From assembly GCA_034003765.1 (NCBI GenBank), contig JAVEXZ010000003.1, positions 70,858-134,857 on the forward strand: 64,000 nt of DNA, given 5' to 3'. The notes under the pieces were generated by a model that worked only from the letters and a program-made list of their open reading frames with translations, had not been told where the DNA came from and did not search any database. The DNA is from JAAZGD01 sp034003765 (GTDB lineage Bacteria > Bacillota > Clostridia > Peptostreptococcales > Anaerovoracaceae). The translations under genes and the position numbers were made by a program. This document shows, in pieces, positions 43,232 through 53,059 of the stretch. Each line of letters begins with the position of its first letter. Within the stretch, counting starts at the first letter, position 1.

Positions 43232-45229
43232 ATGGGCAACACAAATAATCGAACAAAGAAAAGGTTGGTAATTTGCTTTGCATTTATATGCCTATTAATA
43301 GTTGGTCTTTCTTTTAGAGTTGGTTGGGTACAGATAGTCAAAGGTGAGGAATACAAAAGAATGGCTGCTGGACAACAAACCAGAGACATTTCAATTGTGG
43401 CAAAACGAGGAACTATATATGATAGAAAAGGTGAAGAATTGGCTATGAGTGCAATAAGCTTTTCAGTATGGGTTCGCCCCAAAAAGATTTGGGAGGGTGA
43501 AGAGACTGGGAGCAAGGAAATTAAGGCGGAAAAATATTTGGCTTCACTTTCTGAAACTTTAGGAATTGAGCTAGAAAAAATAGAGGGAATGACCAAAACG
43601 GATTCCCCTATGGTTAAAATTGCAAAACACCAAACCAAAGAAGTCGCCAATTCCATTATGGAACTTAATATTCCTGGTGTTGAAACCAGTGAAGAAGTAA
43701 AAAGATACTATCCCCTAGGCCCCTTTGCTTCTCATCTCCTAGGCACAGTTACAGATGATAGTGTGGGACTTTCTGGAATTGAGTTAAAGTATGATAGGTT
43801 TTTAAGTGGAGTGTCTGGAAGATGGATCAAAAGTGCCGATGTTGATGGAAATGGACTTGCCTACGGTGTGGAAAAGTATTACGAAGCCTCAGATGGGCTG
43901 AATGTAGTTTTGACTCTAGACTCTGTTATCCAACATTATGTTGAAAAAGCAATAGAGGATGTACTGTTAACAACTGGAGCAGACAGAGTTTGGTGTTTGG
44001 TGATGGAACCAAAAACGGGGGATGTTTTGGCAATGGCAGCTCTTCCAGACTATGACCCCAATAATTCAAGAGTTCCCCTAGATCCACAAGAAGCAGAATA
44101 TGTAAGTTCCTTAGGGGAAAACGAACAAACTGTATATTGGAATAAAATGTGGAGAAATTCCATGGTTAGTGATACCTATGAACCTGGATCCACCTTCAAA
44201 CTTATAACAGCGGCAATAGGTCTAGAAGAAGGAGTCACATCATTAAAGGAAAAATTTGTTTGCACAGGGTCTATAGATGTATACGGAAGTGTTTTGAGGT
44301 GTTGGAGACATGGTAATCCCCATGGAAGCCAAAGCTTTGTAGAAGCAGTGGGGAACTCTTGTAACCCTGTACTAGTACAAGTTGCCCAGCGTGTGGGAGA
44401 ATCCAAATATTATACCTATTTAGACATGTTTGGGTTTTCAGAAAAAACCAATATAGACTATCCGGGAGAGACCACATCAATCCTACAGTCACGGACTTCT
44501 GCAAACCCCGTAGGCCTTGCTACCATGGCATATGGTCAAGGAATTGCTGTTACACCCATACAAATATTAACGGCTGTTTCCGCTTTCGGCAATGAGGGCA
44601 AGCTAATGCAACCCAGACTGGTAAGTGGGTTAACAGATAAAAATGGCAAAACAGTAGTGACCTTTGATCCCAAAGTTGTAAGGCAGGTGGTTTCCAAGCA
44701 AACATCCCAAGAGATGAGGGAAATTATGGAATCAGTTGTATCTGAAGGCGGTGGTGGAACAGCAAAGGTTGATGGCTATAGAGTTGGAGGGAAGACTGGA
44801 ACCGCTCAAAAGGCAAAGGATGGGGGCTATATTGATGAAACCTATTCATCCTTTATTGGGATGGCACCAATGAATGATCCTCAGGTAGCAATATTATTAG
44901 TAGTTGACAACCCAAAGGGTGTAAAATATGGTAGTGTTACAGCAGCACCCGGAGCACAAAAAATACTTGCAGAAACATTAAGGTACCTAAATATAGAACC
45001 GGAATTCACTGAAGCGGAATTAGTAGCCTTGAGAAAGGATACTGTTATTGTGCCTAACCTGACAGGTGAGAGTATTGAAAATGCCTCGGGTATCCTTGGT
45101 GGAATGTTCCTAAATGCAACCACATCCCCACTCTTGCAATCTTCAGAAGAAAAAATGGTAAAAGACCAGTATCCAAAACCAGGGGAACATGTTAAAAAGG
45201 GTACGACAATATATTTATATTGGGATTAA
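43232..45229 (+). CDS. Class B penicillin-binding protein with one PASTA domain
   Basis: Septal transpeptidase (PBP2x/SpoVD type), 665 aa. N-terminal transmembrane helix (about 10-30), dimerisation domain (RGTIYDRKGEELA), transpeptidase with STFK (in EPGSTFKLIT), SCN (in VGNSCNPVL) and KTG (GGKTGTAQ). One PASTA repeat ends the protein (IVPNLTGESIENASGIL). ATG 43232 with AGGTG 6-7 nt upstream is preferred to the GTG at 43223. I cannot decide between vegetative PBP2B and sporulation SpoVD; there is only one such gene here. Confidence 0.93.
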   Translation: MGNTNNRTKKRLVICFAFICLLIVGLSFRVGWVQIVKGEEYKRMAAGQQTRDISIVAKRGTIYDRKGEELAMSAISFSVWVRPKKIWEGEETGSKEIKAEKYLASLSETLGIELEKIEGMTKTDSPMVKIAKHQTKEVANSIMELNIPGVETSEEVKRYYPLGPFASHLLGTVTDDSVGLSGIELKYDRFLSGVSGRWIKSADVDGNGLAYGVEKYYEASDGLNVVLTLDSVIQHYVEKAIEDVLLTTGADRVWCLVMEPKTGDVLAMAALPDYDPNNSRVPLDPQEAEYVSSLGENEQTVYWNKMWRNSMVSDTYEPGSTFKLITAAIGLEEGVTSLKEKFVCTGSIDVYGSVLRCWRHGNPHGSQSFVEAVGNSCNPVLVQVAQRVGESKYYTYLDMFGFSEKTNIDYPGETTSILQSRTSANPVGLATMAYGQGIAVTPIQILTAVSAFGNEGKLMQPRLVSGLTDKNGKTVVTFDPKVVRQVVSKQTSQEMREIMESVVSEGGGGTAKVDGYRVGGKTGTAQKAKDGGYIDETYSSFIGMAPMNDPQVAILLVVDNPKGVKYGSVTAAPGAQKILAETLRYLNIEPEFTEAELVALRKDTVIVPNLTGESIENASGILGGMFLNATTSPLLQSSEEKMVKDQYPKPGEHVKKGTTIYLYWD

Positions 45230-45246
45230 AGAAAGGCGAAACCATA

Positions 45247-46611
45247 ATGAAAACCTTAACCCTTGGCCAAGTAGAAAAGGCGACAGGAGGGAAACGTATT
45301 AAAGGGAACAACAATGAAAAGATAATAGGTGTTTGCGCTGACTCACGGAAAGGTCAGCCAGGTTTCCTGTTTTTTGCTTTGCCTGGAGAACATAATGACG
45401 GACATGAATTTTTGGAATCCGCCAAAGCCTCTGGTTGCATAGGCGCTGTAATAAGCCGAGATATAGAAGATTTTCCCATGGATCATTGTATAATGGTAGA
45501 GGATACACTAAAAGCCCTACAGGAATTATCACTATACTTCTTAGAGACATTTTCTATTAAAAAGGTTGCTATTACTGGTAGCACTGGCAAGACAACAACA
45601 AAGGATATGGTGGCTACAATCTGTGAGACAAAATTCAAGACTGCGAAAACACAAGGCAATTACAATAATGATATTGGCCTCCCCCTTACAATCCTGTCTA
45701 TGGATGAGGGAACAGAAGTGGGAATATTTGAAATGGGTATGGATCAACCTGGAGAGATCCATTTCCTTGCCACTTTAGTGAAACCAGACATTGGGATTAT
45801 AACAAATGTTGGTCATTCTCATTTAGAAAAACTTGGTTCAAGAGAGAATATATTGAAGGCGAAATTAGAAGTAGTTACTTATTTCAATGAGGCCAACACC
45901 TTGATTATCAACGGCGATGGAGACATCTTGACTGAATCAGCGGCAAAAGGCAACTATAAAACCATTACTACAGGTGCAAACAAAAATAGTGATTACAAAG
46001 TAAGTAACATAAAAGATAATGAAGAGGGAATCTCATTTGATCTTGAATTAGCTGAGGAAAAACATCAGGTTATCCTGCCTGTTCACGGAAGCCACAATGC
46101 TTTTAATGGAGCACTAGCACTTGCTTGTGGCCGAGAATTAGGCATTTCTCTAGAGGATGGTTTAAGGGGACTAGGTAATTTGGTCTTAACAGAAAACAGA
46201 TTAGAGATTTCACAAAAGGATAACATAAAGGTTATAGACGATACCTATAATGCTAGTCCAGACTCAGTTAGAAGCGCAATTGATGTTTTACTTGCCCAAA
46301 AAGGACAGCGTAAGATTGCTATTTTAGGGGACATGTTTGAATTAGGTGAAGAAGCCGAGAAGTATCATTATGAAATTGGTAAATACGCTGGTGAGCAAGG
46401 AGTGGATGTGGTTGTCACAGTTGGAGATTTAGCATATAATATTGCACTAGGAGCAAGAGAATATATTTTGGAAGAATTGGTTTTATCATATGCAAACCGA
46501 GAGGCATTTATCCCTGAAGCCCAGTCTCTTATTCGATCAGGAGATGTAGTATTGGTTAAAGCCTCAAGGGGTATGAAACTGGAAGAGATAGTCAAAGAAA
46601 TCTTGGATTAG
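45247..46611 (+). CDS. murF: UDP-MurNAc-tripeptide--D-alanyl-D-alanine ligase
   Basis: Adds D-Ala-D-Ala to UDP-MurNAc-tripeptide in the cytoplasm. 454 aa. ATP site TGSTGKTTTKDM, QGNYNNDIGLPLT, GMDQPGEI (murein ligase signature) and the C-terminal YNASPDSV and ILGDMFELG motifs. I chose the ATG at 45247 by homology; the upstream TTG at 45220 lies within the pbp end. murE, which usually precedes it, is missing. Confidence 0.96.
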   Translation: MKTLTLGQVEKATGGKRIKGNNNEKIIGVCADSRKGQPGFLFFALPGEHNDGHEFLESAKASGCIGAVISRDIEDFPMDHCIMVEDTLKALQELSLYFLETFSIKKVAITGSTGKTTTKDMVATICETKFKTAKTQGNYNNDIGLPLTILSMDEGTEVGIFEMGMDQPGEIHFLATLVKPDIGIITNVGHSHLEKLGSRENILKAKLEVVTYFNEANTLIINGDGDILTESAAKGNYKTITTGANKNSDYKVSNIKDNEEGISFDLELAEEKHQVILPVHGSHNAFNGALALACGRELGISLEDGLRGLGNLVLTENRLEISQKDNIKVIDDTYNASPDSVRSAIDVLLAQKGQRKIAILGDMFELGEEAEKYHYEIGKYAGEQGVDVVVTVGDLAYNIALGAREYILEELVLSYANREAFIPEAQSLIRSGDVVLVKASRGMKLEEIVKEILD

Positions 46612-46619
46612 GAGAATTT

Positions 46620-47576
46620 ATGGGAATAGTACAATTACTGATATTACTGGTGATGGCATTCATGATTAGCACTGTGGCTACGTCACTTGCAATACCTATA
46701 TTGCAAAGAAAGCATACAGGACAAAATATTCGGGAGGAGGGGCCTTTATCCCATATGTCTAAGTCTGGTACTCCCAGTATGGGAGGGATAGCCATTATTG
46801 CTGCTACACTAGTTACTGTGGTTGCCACAAAACAATTGACCCTTACTACAGGTATATTAGTTTTTGGCCTTGTTGCCTTTGGTGCAATTGGATTTGCAGA
46901 TGACTATTTGAAGATAATCAGACGAAACAATTTAGGATTGAGAGCTTGGCAAAAATTTGGATTACAAACCATTGGAGCCCTTGCTCTAGTTTTAGCTATG
47001 AGTCTTGTTTTGGACAGAGGCACTCTTGTCTTGCTACCCTTCACTGGGGAGACATTTGATCTAGGTAAGTGGTATGTTCCTTTTGCAGTATTTGTAGTCT
47101 TGGCTATGGTGAATAGTGTGAATTTGACAGATGGCCTTGATGGCCTTGCCTCTGGAGTTACTGGTGTTGTTGCAGTATTCTTTGCACTAGCTGGCGTAAC
47201 CCTGGCTAATGCAGTAGGTAGCTCATTTGCTATTTGCTTGGCGGGAGCTTGTATAGGCTTTTTAATATTCAACCGATATCCAGCGAAGATTTTTATGGGA
47301 GATACAGGATCTTTAGCTTTAGGTGGTGGACTGGCCGCTGTTGCTATTCTCCTGAATATGGAATTATTTTTACCAATAGTGGGATTTATTTTTGTTATTG
47401 AGGCCTTATCAGTTATAATTCAGGTAGTAAGCTTTAAGACTAGGGGCAAAAGAGTATTTAAAATGTCTCCTATTCACCATCATTTCGAGCTATCTGGAAT
47501 GAAGGAAACTAAAGTTGTTGGCATGTTCTGGGTGGCTACAATAATCTTTTGTGGCATAGGAATAGGAGCGATGTAA
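46620..47576 (+). CDS. mraY: Phospho-MurNAc-pentapeptide translocase
   Basis: Makes lipid I on the membrane. 318 aa with about ten membrane helices. Signatures: GTPSMGGIAI, FADDYLKI (DDxxK-type), NSVNLTDGLDGLASG, FMGDTGSLALGG and HHHFE. Start by AGGAG 6 nt before ATG 46620. It overlaps murD by one base (TAATG). Confidence 0.98.
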   Translation: MGIVQLLILLVMAFMISTVATSLAIPILQRKHTGQNIREEGPLSHMSKSGTPSMGGIAIIAATLVTVVATKQLTLTTGILVFGLVAFGAIGFADDYLKIIRRNNLGLRAWQKFGLQTIGALALVLAMSLVLDRGTLVLLPFTGETFDLGKWYVPFAVFVVLAMVNSVNLTDGLDGLASGVTGVVAVFFALAGVTLANAVGSSFAICLAGACIGFLIFNRYPAKIFMGDTGSLALGGGLAAVAILLNMELFLPIVGFIFVIEALSVIIQVVSFKTRGKRVFKMSPIHHHFELSGMKETKVVGMFWVATIIFCGIGIGAM

Positions 47577-48967
47577 TGGAAAAAGATTTTGAAGGAAAAA
47601 GAGCAAGGCAATTCCAGGGTAAAAAGGTCCTTGTGGTAGGTATGGGAAAATCAGGCCTTGCGGTAACCCAAGCCCTCCTCAAAATTGGCGCTAGCGTTAC
47701 TGTTCAAGATATCAAGAAAAAAGAAGATGTGGATTCCCAACTAATCCAATTTTTGGAAAACGTTGGGGTTAAGTGTTATTTTGGTATAAAACCAGATCCC
47801 AAAGATCATTTTGATATGGTGGTTTTATCTCCAGGGGTCCCTACCTACTTGGATTTTATTGCAGATGCAAAAGATTCTGGTGCAGAGATCATTGGGGAAT
47901 TGGAAATAGCTTATAGGGTTGGATCTGGAACATATATTGCTATTACTGGGACCAATGGAAAAACCACTACTACGGCTTTGGTAGGAGAGATATTTAGACA
48001 TGCTAAACGTAAAACATTTGTGGTTGGAAATATAGGGGTTGCGGTTATTAGTAGGTCTTTGATTTCAACAAAGGATACTTGGCTTGTAACGGAAGTATCA
48101 AGTTTTCAGCTAGAAACTACAAAGTACTTTAAGCCATTTATTTCTTCCATATTAAATATAAGTGAAGACCATATGGATCGTCATGAAACAATGGAAAACT
48201 ATATAAGAGCAAAAGGTGAAATTTTTAAGAACCAAGAAGCATCGGATTATACTGTGATAAATGCAGATGATGAGGCTTGCCTACTACTTTCTTATAGGGC
48301 TCCATGTAAAGTTGTGTATTTCAGCAGAAGCCGAGAACTAGATTTTGGTTGTTTTGTTAGGAACAATCAAATAATTATCAAAGATGAAGAGGGCAAAGAA
48401 AGCCAAGTTTGCAGTACAAATGATTTACTGATACCAGGAGATCATAATATTGAAAATGCCCTTGCTGCCACAGCTATATCTTATTATTCAGGTGTTGCTA
48501 CGGAGACTATTGGTCAGGTTCTCAAGACTTTTAATGGGGTTCCCCACCGTCTTGAGTTTGTTGAAGAAATAGACGGAAGAAGATTTATAAACGATTCAAA
48601 AGGAACAAATCCCAACTCTACAATAAAGGCCATTGAAGCTATGCCAAAGGGGATAGTTCTTATCGCTGGGGGCTATGACAAAGGAGGGACCTTTGATAGC
48701 TTGATTGATTCTTTTAATGGAAAAGTGAAAGCCCTTGTCTTAATGGGGAAAACCGGCCCATTGATTAGAGAGGCTGCAGAGGCTAAGGGGTTCAATGAAG
48801 TCACCATGGCCAAGGATATGGACGAAAGTGTTCGCCTTGCTTATGGACTGGCATCCCCAGGGGATACTATATTGCTTTCTCCCGCCTGTGCAAGTTGGGA
48901 TATGTACACAAATTTTGAACAGAGGGGTGAACACTTTAAAACCTTGGTACACAAATTAGCAAATTAG
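47576..48967 (+). CDS. murD: UDP-MurNAc-L-alanine--D-glutamate ligase
   Basis: Adds D-Glu to UDP-MurNAc-L-Ala. 463 aa. N-terminal Rossmann fold (VVGMGKSGLAVTQAL), ATP loop TGTNGKTTTTALVG, EVSSFQLE, NDSKGTNPNSTIKAI and the C-terminal SPACASWDMYTNFEQRG. The start is taken at 47576, where GGAG sits 8 nt upstream; an in-frame start at 47549 lies inside mraY. Confidence 0.97.
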   Translation: MEKDFEGKRARQFQGKKVLVVGMGKSGLAVTQALLKIGASVTVQDIKKKEDVDSQLIQFLENVGVKCYFGIKPDPKDHFDMVVLSPGVPTYLDFIADAKDSGAEIIGELEIAYRVGSGTYIAITGTNGKTTTTALVGEIFRHAKRKTFVVGNIGVAVISRSLISTKDTWLVTEVSSFQLETTKYFKPFISSILNISEDHMDRHETMENYIRAKGEIFKNQEASDYTVINADDEACLLLSYRAPCKVVYFSRSRELDFGCFVRNNQIIIKDEEGKESQVCSTNDLLIPGDHNIENALAATAISYYSGVATETIGQVLKTFNGVPHRLEFVEEIDGRRFINDSKGTNPNSTIKAIEAMPKGIVLIAGGYDKGGTFDSLIDSFNGKVKALVLMGKTGPLIREAAEAKGFNEVTMAKDMDESVRLAYGLASPGDTILLSPACASWDMYTNFEQRGEHFKTLVHKLAN

Positions 48968-48985
48968 AAAAACGGGGAGAATGGA

Positions 48986-50101
48986 ATGAACTTGGGCATT
49001 AAAAGAATGAAATCAGGGGATTTCCTTATTGTATTGATAACCATGGCTTTCGTTATATTTGGCGTTACTATGGTTTTTAGCGCCAGCTACTATACAGCAA
49101 TAAGTGATTATGGAGACCCCTATTATTTCCTTAAGAGAGAGATTATATTCGCAGGAATTGGAACTGTTCTAATGCTGGTTACCGCTACCATTGACTACCA
49201 TATATATCAAAAAATATACTGGGGAATCCTGGCAGCTTCTCTGGTTCTTCTTATGCTGGTTTTCACTCCTTTAGGTGTTACTCGAAACAATGCAACACGT
49301 TGGATTGGAGTAGGAGACCTGACCTTAATGCCAGGAGAAATAGCAAAGTTAGCTGTAATTATTTTTGTGGCTATATATTTAAGTAGCGACCCTTCACACA
49401 TTAGGAGCTTGAAATATGGGGTTTTGCCTCTCTTTGGGGTTGGTGGCATTTTCTTTGGCCTCATCTATATGCAGCCAAACCTTTCTACTGCGATTACCAT
49501 ATTTTTAATAATTGTAGCTATGCTCTTTGTGGCTGGAGCTAAACTCTGGCACCTAGGTATAGTTTTAGGAACAGGTGCTTTATTGGGATTTTTTGCTGTG
49601 TTTGTAGACCCTGACGGTGGTTATCGCTTAAGCAGAGTTACAAGTTTTCTTGACCCTTTTGCAGATCCTCTCAATACTGGCTATCAAGTGGTTCAATCAT
49701 TATATGCCCTTGGGTCAGGAGGTCTTTTTGGAGTAGGCATAGGAAAGAGCATCCAGAAAAACCTTTATTTACCTGAGGCCCATAATGATTTTATTCTTTC
49801 TATTATTGGAGAAGAACTGGGATTTATCTCTATTATTATACTTTTCTTGGGATACATTTTCTTGCTGTGGAGGGGGATACATATAGCGATTAATGCCAAA
49901 GATTTATGCGGAACCCTAATAGCAAGTGGGGTAACGTTGATGCTGGGAATTCAGATAGTATTGAATGTGGCCACAGTTACATCTAGTATGCCGCCGACAG
50001 GAATAACTCTGCCTTTTATAAGTTATGGAGGGAATGCAATTTGGATGTTCATGATTGCAATGGGACTACTAATTAATATTTCTCGATATAAGGGAAAATG
50101 A
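48986..50101 (+). CDS. ftsW: Septal peptidoglycan polymerase FtsW
   Basis: SEDS-family glycosyltransferase that works with the class B PBP. 371 aa with about ten membrane segments. FSASYY near the N-terminus, the MQPNLSTAI loop, YQVVQSLYALGSGGLFGVGIGKS, NDFILSIIGEELGF and TGITLPFISYGGNA are family signatures. GGGGAG lies before ATG 48986. Followed by a 142-bp spacer and murG. Confidence 0.97.
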   Translation: MNLGIKRMKSGDFLIVLITMAFVIFGVTMVFSASYYTAISDYGDPYYFLKREIIFAGIGTVLMLVTATIDYHIYQKIYWGILAASLVLLMLVFTPLGVTRNNATRWIGVGDLTLMPGEIAKLAVIIFVAIYLSSDPSHIRSLKYGVLPLFGVGGIFFGLIYMQPNLSTAITIFLIIVAMLFVAGAKLWHLGIVLGTGALLGFFAVFVDPDGGYRLSRVTSFLDPFADPLNTGYQVVQSLYALGSGGLFGVGIGKSIQKNLYLPEAHNDFILSIIGEELGFISIIILFLGYIFLLWRGIHIAINAKDLCGTLIASGVTLMLGIQIVLNVATVTSSMPPTGITLPFISYGGNAIWMFMIAMGLLINISRYKGK

Positions 50102-50111
50102 AGAGTTAATT

Positions 50112-50220
50112 TGATTTGCTTATATATGGGAAGATGATAAGTGAACCTGATTTGCTGAAGTGTGAAAAGAGAAAAATGCTTTGGAGTTCTGACATAAGGG
50201 AAATGACAAGCTGATTTGGA
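50112..50220. repeat. Decayed direct repeats in the ftsW-murG spacer
   Basis: TGATTTGCT occurs at 50112 and 50148, and TGATTTGG at 50212; GGGAA followed by an ATGAnAAG-like string occurs near 50128 and 50198. The spacings are 36 and 64 bp. The pattern looks like an eroded tandem array, less certain than the others. Confidence 0.35.
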
Positions 50221-50243
50221 TTAGAAAAAATGGGGTTGAAGTG

Positions 50244-51374
50244 ATGAAGGTTATTATGACATGTGGTGGCACAGGTGGACACATCTACCCGGCCATTGCC
50301 ATAGCCGATAAAATAAAGGAAGAAAACCCCCATGCCCAAATTATCTTTGTGGGTACTGGAAGGCCCCTAGAAAGAAAGGCAATACCAGCTGCAGGCTATG
50401 AGCTAAGAACCATTTCTGCTAGCGGCTTTCATCGTAGGAAAATATATAGAAATTTTGTTACCGGCAAAGATATGGTAAAGGGAATGATCCAAGTAGGCCG
50501 AATTATAAAAGACTTTAATCCCCTGGCTGTAATAGGCACAGGTGGATACGTATGCGTTCCGGTTATTATGAGAGCCCATCAAATGGGCATTAAGACATAC
50601 ATACATGAACAAAACGCAAAACCTGGCTTAGCTAATCGATTCCTGGCATCTCGAGTAGACAAGGTTTTTTTAGGCTTTAAAGAAGCTGCGCCATACTTTA
50701 AGAACCAGGAGAAGATAATTGTAACGGGGAACCCAATTAGAAAATCCTTTGAGGGAAGCTCAAAAGTGGAAGCCAGGAAACAACTTTCCTTGATGGAAGA
50801 TACTTTTATGCTAGTAATATTTGGTGGGAGCCTTGGAGCTTCCATAATTAACGAAGCAACCGTCGAAGCTTTACCTATTTTGTCCACCCAAAAAAATATT
50901 TTCATATATTTTGTAACGGGTGGTAGATACTATGATCTGATAGAAAGAAGGCTAGACGAAAAGGGGTTAGGGGACAAGTCGAATATTAAACTCATGGAGT
51001 ATGCGGAAAATATGGATATATTACTGGCAGGGGCAGATTTAGTTGTATCAAGGGCTGGAGCCTTAACCCTAGCAGAAGAAACCTTGGTTGGAACCCCGGC
51101 CATACTAATACCCTCCCCAAACGTTACGGGAAATCATCAATTCTATAATGCCCTGGCAGTATCCGAAAATGGTGGAGCTATTATTTTGAAAGAAGATGAA
51201 GGCTTGGGAAGCAAACTAGTACAAACAATACTAGACTTAATGGGTGATCCCCAAAGGTTAGATAATATGGGAACTGCCATGAAAAAGCTTGGTAGCAAAG
51301 AAGGTGCTAAGTTTATATATGAACATCTAGATTTAAGGAGTGATGCCCCTAAGAGTGAGAAATACTTTGGATAA
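50244..51374 (+). CDS. murG: MurG transferase (lipid II synthesis)
   Basis: UDP-GlcNAc:lipid I GlcNAc transferase. 376 aa. GTGGHIYPA (nucleotide loop), GTGGYVCVP, IHEQNAKPGLANRF, VTGNPIR, FGGSLGA and SRAGALTLAE with PSPNVTGNHQ. An in-frame GTG precedes the ATG by 3 bp; the ATG is chosen. It is separated from ftsW by 142 bp containing imperfect repeats. Confidence 0.97.
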   Translation: MKVIMTCGGTGGHIYPAIAIADKIKEENPHAQIIFVGTGRPLERKAIPAAGYELRTISASGFHRRKIYRNFVTGKDMVKGMIQVGRIIKDFNPLAVIGTGGYVCVPVIMRAHQMGIKTYIHEQNAKPGLANRFLASRVDKVFLGFKEAAPYFKNQEKIIVTGNPIRKSFEGSSKVEARKQLSLMEDTFMLVIFGGSLGASIINEATVEALPILSTQKNIFIYFVTGGRYYDLIERRLDEKGLGDKSNIKLMEYAENMDILLAGADLVVSRAGALTLAEETLVGTPAILIPSPNVTGNHQFYNALAVSENGGAIILKEDEGLGSKLVQTILDLMGDPQRLDNMGTAMKKLGSKEGAKFIYEHLDLRSDAPKSEKYFG

Positions 51375-51442
51375 ACTAATAGTATTCAGCTAATGAAAAG
51401 CCATTTATCTACTTATGATAATTAAAAAAAGAGAGATCATTA

Positions 51443-52192
51443 ATGAAATATGAAGTTAAGGGAAAAAAGAAGCGTAGGAAAAAGAAACATTATCTACTCC
51501 GTTTTATTCTGATCTTGTTGGTGGGAATAGGCGGATACTTTTTTATGACTTCTCATATATTCGACATTGCAAAGGTTGAAGTCCGAGGACAAAACCACTA
51601 CTCAGCTGACGAGGTTATATTAATAGCAAATCTTGAAGACACAACAAATCTCTTCCAACTAGATAAAAAGGACAGAATTGCATTAATGAAGGAAGATCCA
51701 TATATCAAAGAGGTTTCCATGAGAAGAAAACTTCCAGAAACTTTGCTGGTGGAAATCATAGAGCGTACAGAAGATGCAGGAATAGCATATGGTGATTCCT
51801 ATGTCCTTATCCATAGAGACGGTATGGTACTTGGAAGGGTAGACCAACAACCGGAAATACCAATTTTAATGGGTATGACTATTATAAATATGCAAACTGG
51901 AGAAAACCTGGAAGTTGAAGAAGGAACAGTTTTAGAAAACACCCTACTTTTACTAGATACAATGGAGGCGAGAAATTTATTCTTCAAAAAAATAGACATA
52001 TCAAATGTGGTTATAAAGGCTTATATATATGATAAATTGATTTGCCAAGGACGGCCTGAAGACATAATGGAAGCAATGGAAAATGGAAATTTGGAGGCGG
52101 TTTTGCTAGACCTTTTAGGTGAAGGTATTCAGCACGGTACAATTCATTTGGGTGGAGGAGGTTACTGTTCCTTTAGCCCCCTAGTACCTTAA
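51443..52192 (+). CDS. divIB: Cell division protein DivIB/FtsQ
   Basis: Bitopic division protein. 249 aa: very basic N-terminus (KGKKKRRKKKHYL), a transmembrane helix (about 20-38), then a POTRA domain (FDIAKVEVRGQNHYSADEVILIAN through LPETLLVEIIERTE) and an extended C-terminal beta region. In many relatives murB or murC lies just before it; they are absent. ftsA/ftsZ do not follow; xpt does. Confidence 0.93.
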   Translation: MKYEVKGKKKRRKKKHYLLRFILILLVGIGGYFFMTSHIFDIAKVEVRGQNHYSADEVILIANLEDTTNLFQLDKKDRIALMKEDPYIKEVSMRRKLPETLLVEIIERTEDAGIAYGDSYVLIHRDGMVLGRVDQQPEIPILMGMTIINMQTGENLEVEEGTVLENTLLLLDTMEARNLFFKKIDISNVVIKAYIYDKLICQGRPEDIMEAMENGNLEAVLLDLLGEGIQHGTIHLGGGGYCSFSPLVP

Positions 52193-52243
52193 AATCAAAG
52201 GATTCTCAAGATACTTAGATAATTGTGAAAGGATACTGAAAAT

Positions 52244-52816
52244 ATGGAAAAATTAAAAAAGAGAATTTTAGAAGAAGGGAAGGCTATTGGTAGAGATATA
52301 GTTAAGGTGGATAACTTTCTAAATCACCAAATTGATGTAGCTTTCATAGAAGAGTTGGGAGAGGAATTCAGAAATCGATTTTCCGACTGTAGCCCCAACA
52401 AAATTCTTACAGTAGAGTCTAGTGGTATAGCTATAGCATGTGAAACTGCCAAAGGCTTTTCTAAAATTCCTGTGGTATTTGCAAAGAAGGCTGCACCTAA
52501 TACTTTAGTTGAGGGTTACTACTGTGCTCCCGCAAAATCTTTCACAAAGGGGATTGTTTCCACACTAAGAGTTTCCAAGGATTTTCTTGGGCCCCAGGAC
52601 AAGGTGTTGATTATCGATGACTTTCTTGCATCAGGAGAAGCGGCTCTTGCTCTTTGTGAATTATGTCGACAAGGAGGAGCTGAAGTCCTAGGTATTGGTG
52701 CAGTAATTGAAAAACAGTTTCAGGGTGGTGGGAAAAAGTTAGCTAACAAGGGCTATAGATTTGAGTCTCTAGCTGTAATCAAAGAGATTCAAGATGGACT
52801 GATACTCTTCGATTAA
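52244..52816 (+). CDS. xpt: Xanthine phosphoribosyltransferase
   Basis: Makes XMP from xanthine and PRPP. 190 aa. The xanthine-type N-terminus (LKKRILEEGKAIGRDIVKVDNFLNHQID) and the PRPP motif VLIIDDFLASGEAA, with VESSGIAIACETAKGF, identify Xpt rather than apt. The short upstream spacer (51 bp) has no purine riboswitch. Lies 51 bp after divIB. Confidence 0.95.
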   Translation: MEKLKKRILEEGKAIGRDIVKVDNFLNHQIDVAFIEELGEEFRNRFSDCSPNKILTVESSGIAIACETAKGFSKIPVVFAKKAAPNTLVEGYYCAPAKSFTKGIVSTLRVSKDFLGPQDKVLIIDDFLASGEAALALCELCRQGGAEVLGIGAVIEKQFQGGGKKLANKGYRFESLAVIKEIQDGLILFD

Positions 52817-53000
52817 GATTGTCGTGAATATATAGTAAAGCAGAGGAACAAGTAAAGGATTAAAGGAAAAAGAAGGATTAATCGTACTTAATGTCGTAGT
52901 AACCAGGAGAACGTACGAGTTAACACGAACTTTAATTGAATTCATATAAAAAATATATTAGAATATCCCCTGGATACCTTTACGAGAATATTTTGTTCGA

Positions 53001-53006
53001 TATAAT
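53001..53006 (+). promoter_or_regulatory. Putative -10 element of the BMP lipoprotein operon
   Basis: TATAAT at 53001-53006, 54 bp before the lipoprotein ATG; the -35 (TTTAC near 52979) is weak. The rest of spacer 52817-53059 shows no gene or riboswitch. Confidence 0.4.
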
Positions 53007-53059
53007 GGGACTGTAACAAGCGAAATCAATCATATATTTTTTAAAGAAGGAGAAATAAA

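Noticed and set aside
52193..52243. Purine riboswitch upstream of xpt
   Set aside because: The spacer is only 51 bp and lacks the conserved junction and loop sequences.
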